DNA of 40,468 nt from an uncultured Pygmaiobacter sp. GTDB lineage: Bacteria > Bacillota > Clostridia > Oscillospirales > Ruminococcaceae. Below the pieces are notes generated by a model. The model was not told the origin of the DNA and did no database searches. It was given only the letters and a program-made list of their open reading frames with translations. A program made the translations under genes and the position numbers. The DNA lies in NCBI GenBank assembly GCA_944386485.1, contig CALXBG010000003.1:1-40468 (forward strand). Direction: 5' to 3'. Below, one piece after another: positions 39,442-40,468 of this stretch. Positions within the stretch are counted from its first letter, which is position 1. Every line of letters starts with the position of its first letter.

Positions 39442-39984
39442 TCAGCCGTGTTTTTTGGGTGGGATGCCCTCGGTAATTAGCCGGAACACGGTTTGAACGA
39501 TCTGATCTAGATTTTGAGTATCGGTCTGGGTCCAGCTGCGAAACAATCCGAGAATTGCCTGGCTGTGATAGCGCAGGATAAGCTGGGTCTCAAACCGCGG
39601 GATGTCCTGATAGAGCCCCTCGGTATCACAGATATGCTCGAACAAATTTTGCAGGTGTTGGGTTAGCATCGATTCGAGGTCGTCGCGATAGTTGCTTTGC
39701 AGCCCTTTTTTCATATAGGGCATCGACTGGATGGCGATGAGAAACAGATAACGCAGCTTTTCCAGCCCGTTTTCAAGACTTTGCACCTCCTGCATGGTTC
39801 GTTTGGAGTCCTGCTCGAGAATCCATCGAATCAGCGCGGGGATATCCTCAAAATGATAATAAAAGGTCTGACGGGTGATCTGACATTCCTCGACGATCTC
39901 CTTTACCGTCAGCCGTTTGACGCCCTTTTTCAGCAAAAGAACCTTTGTAGCGGTCGCGATGGCCTCCTTGGTGTCGGCGGTCAA
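39442..39984 (-). CDS. TetR-family transcriptional regulator
   Basis: 180 residues. N-terminal helix-turn-helix (about 20-50, KRLTVKEIVEECQITRQTFYYHFED) with the typical TetR FYYHF, followed by a helical ligand-binding domain with no close match. The start is TTG 39984: GGGAGGGA is 6 nt upstream and the open frame continues only into operator and repeat DNA. A perfect 10-bp inverted repeat over its promoter makes autorepression likely. No efflux gene is adjacent on either side, so its target beyond itself is unknown. Confidence 0.88.
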   Translation of the reverse strand: MTADTKEAIATATKVLLLKKGVKRLTVKEIVEECQITRQTFYYHFEDIPALIRWILEQDSKRTMQEVQSLENGLEKLRYLFLIAIQSMPYMKKGLQSNYRDDLESMLTQHLQNLFEHICDTEGLYQDIPRFETQLILRYHSQAILGLFRSWTQTDTQNLDQIVQTVFRLITEGIPPKKHG

Positions 39985-40010
39985 TAGAGATCCCTCCCAT
40001 GTAATGAACG

Positions 40011-40042
40011 CGGTATAATTTTGAGATGATTCAATTATACCG
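40011..40042 (-). promoter_or_regulatory. Perfect inverted-repeat operator over the TetR promoter
   Basis: CGGTATAATT (40011-40020) and AATTATACCG (40033-40042), separated by 12 nt. The right arm contains the -10 box TATAAT (minus, 40039-40034); the left arm lies near the start of transcription. Confidence 0.85.
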
Positions 40043-40062
40043 TCCGATAAGACCTGCTGCAA
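40034..40062 (-). promoter_or_regulatory. Promoter of the TetR gene
   Basis: On the minus strand TTGCAG (40062-40057), 17-bp spacer, TATAAT (40039-40034). Confidence 0.8.
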
Positions 40063-40065
40063 GAG

Positions 40066-40291
40066 ATGGAGCGAAGTCCATTCGGGCGAGATGTCGAGAT
40101 AGGGGAAGAGGGGAAAGCGAGAGCGAAGTTTCCCCGCAAAAGGTTGGTAGCGCAGCGAAGGCGCCGGGAGGGCGCTTGCAACCGAGCAGCCGGAGCAAGC
40201 GGGACCTTTTGCGGAAAAGGAGGAATGACGCAGCGGTATGAGAAAAGCCCGGCCTTTCGGCCGGGCTTTTTGAATGGAGCGCAGTCCATTC
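40066..40291. repeat. Structured non-coding block bounded by palindromic 18-mers
   Basis: The block starts with ATGGAGCGAAGTCCATTC (40066-40083) and ends with ATGGAGCGCAGTCCATTC (40274-40291); each carries an ATGGA/TCCAT inverted repeat. Between them: GGGGAAA/TTTCCCC (40110-40116, 40129-40135), CCGCAAAAGGT/ACCTTTTGCGG (40134-40144, 40204-40214), and inner GC-rich stems (GCGCC/GGGCGC, GCTTGC/GCAAGC). Loops share GCGAAG or GCGCAG motifs. No credible gene. It may be a mobile non-autonomous repeat or a folded RNA. Confidence 0.6.
40243..40271. terminator. Strong bidirectional terminator hairpin
   Basis: AAAAGCCCGGCC, loop TTTC, GGCCGGGCTTTT, with T on both strands after the stem. On minus it lies about 25 nt after the tRNA-Ser 3' end and is well placed to end that transcript. 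Confidence 0.9.
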
Positions 40292-40296
40292 CGACG

Positions 40297-40355
40297 TGGC
40301 GGAGCGGGTGGGATTCGAACCCACGGTACCTTGCGGTACAACTGATTTCGAGTCA
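40297..40355 (-). pseudogene. tRNA-Ser(CGA) 3' fragment, probable attachment site
   Basis: On the minus strand the sequence runs from the anticodon stem (TGA) and loop CTCGAAA (anticodon CGA) through a long variable arm (GTACCGCAAGGTACC), T-arm GTGGG-TTCGAAT-CCCAC, acceptor CCGCTCC, discriminator G and encoded CCA. Upstream (to the right) the expected D-arm and GGAGCGG acceptor strand are missing: the anticodon 5' stem reads AATGA rather than ACTGA and the sequence then diverges. This is the footprint of integration at a tRNA gene. Confidence 0.82.
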
Positions 40356-40409
40356 TTTCCCCCTTGTGACTTTTGGTGGAAATTAAGCGAAGATGGAAGT
40401 ACACAACGA

Positions 40410-40446
40410 AAGCCCAAAAGCTGCGGTATACTGCGGATTTTGGCTT
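40410..40446. repeat. Inverted repeat near the right edge
   Basis: AAGCCCAAAA and TTTTGGCTT pair with one bulge, enclosing GCGGTATACTGC around a GTATAC centre, followed on plus by two T-runs to the window end. It can act as a terminator read on plus, or as a recombinase arm or structural site near the att core. Confidence 0.5.
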
Positions 40447-40468
40447 CCGTTTTTCGTTTTTATTTGAA

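Noticed and set aside
40066..40291. CRISPR array
   Set aside because: Only two copies of the 18-mer 208 bp apart, no regular spacers and no cas genes.
40066..40386. Plus-strand open frame of 106 codons with a GWDSNPR-like segment over the tRNA fragment
   Set aside because: It reads across stem-loops and the tRNA 3' end in antisense; such frames are known artefacts of tRNA T-arm sequence. No ribosome binding site.
39442..40404. TetR frame extended upstream to 320 codons
   Set aside because: The extra part covers the promoter, operator, repeat block and tRNA fragment; the TTG at 39,984 has a good ribosome binding site and the family length fits.
1..40468. Insertion sequences or transposase genes
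   Set aside because: No transposase-like protein or flanking terminal repeats were seen in any frame.

Overview
The window looks like chromosome from a GC-rich (about 60 percent by eye), strictly anaerobic, Gram-positive Clostridia of the Oscillospiraceae/Ruminococcaceae type. Pointers are an SpoVB-type flippase, DUF4250, a PRK06851-type ATPase, QueH, ThyX, a U32 protein next to MltG, RecD2 and PcrA helicases, a sodium-pump decarboxylase beta subunit and a FrdX-like ferredoxin. Ribosome binding sites are strong AGGAGG types, several starts are TTG or GTG, and many transcription units end in clear hairpin plus T-run terminators. No insertion sequence, CRISPR array or rRNA was seen. || Layout: 1-3.3 kb holds the 3' part of metK, then pepD and a sugar O-acetyltransferase. 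3.3-5.2 kb (minus) is a GntR-controlled ABC transporter with an operator over its own promoter. 5.3-5.9 kb (minus) is queH. 6-10.4 kb has a small membrane protein, recD2, comF and an mreB homologue. 10.5-12.2 kb encodes the gamma and beta subunits of a Na+-pumping decarboxylase. 12.3-16.2 kb is pcrA-thyX-tmk (DNA repair, dTMP synthesis, dTMP kinase). 16.2-21 kb runs DUF2156, GNAT, DJ-1, mltG and a U32 protein. 21-25.2 kb has a lipoprotein, a polysaccharide flippase and a YejK/NdpA-like nucleoid protein. 25.3-28.5 kb (minus) has a membrane protein of unknown role, a TatD nuclease, a P-loop ATPase and a DUF4250 protein. 28.6-31.2 kb is a metal-efflux unit: ArsR repressor, stand-alone HMA metallochaperone, P1B ATPase. 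31.3-33.7 kb is dapF and malQ. 33.7-36.8 kb (minus) has a P-loop kinase, a Nif3-insert-like protein coupled to a Crp/Fnr regulator, an unrecognised Cys-motif protein and a FrdX-type ferredoxin, a set that resembles an Hcp (nitrosative stress) locus without hcp. 36.9-39.3 kb (minus) is ftsH with an HdeD-like membrane protein, followed by a TetR regulator up to 40 kb. || The right end (39,985-40,468) has no gene and is the least ordinary part. It holds a perfect 10-bp inverted-repeat operator, a densely folded block of about 230 bp bounded by two copies of an 18-bp palindromic unit, and a 59-nt 3' fragment of a tRNA-Ser(CGA) gene lacking its 5' half. That fragment is what a tyrosine-recombinase integration into the anticodon region of a tRNA leaves behind, so the window probably ends at, or just inside, the boundary of an integrated element lying to the right. 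I did not find a clear undescribed multi-gene system. The best candidates for new biology are this boundary and structured repeat, the hcp-less redox cluster, and several unassigned membrane or Cys-motif proteins.
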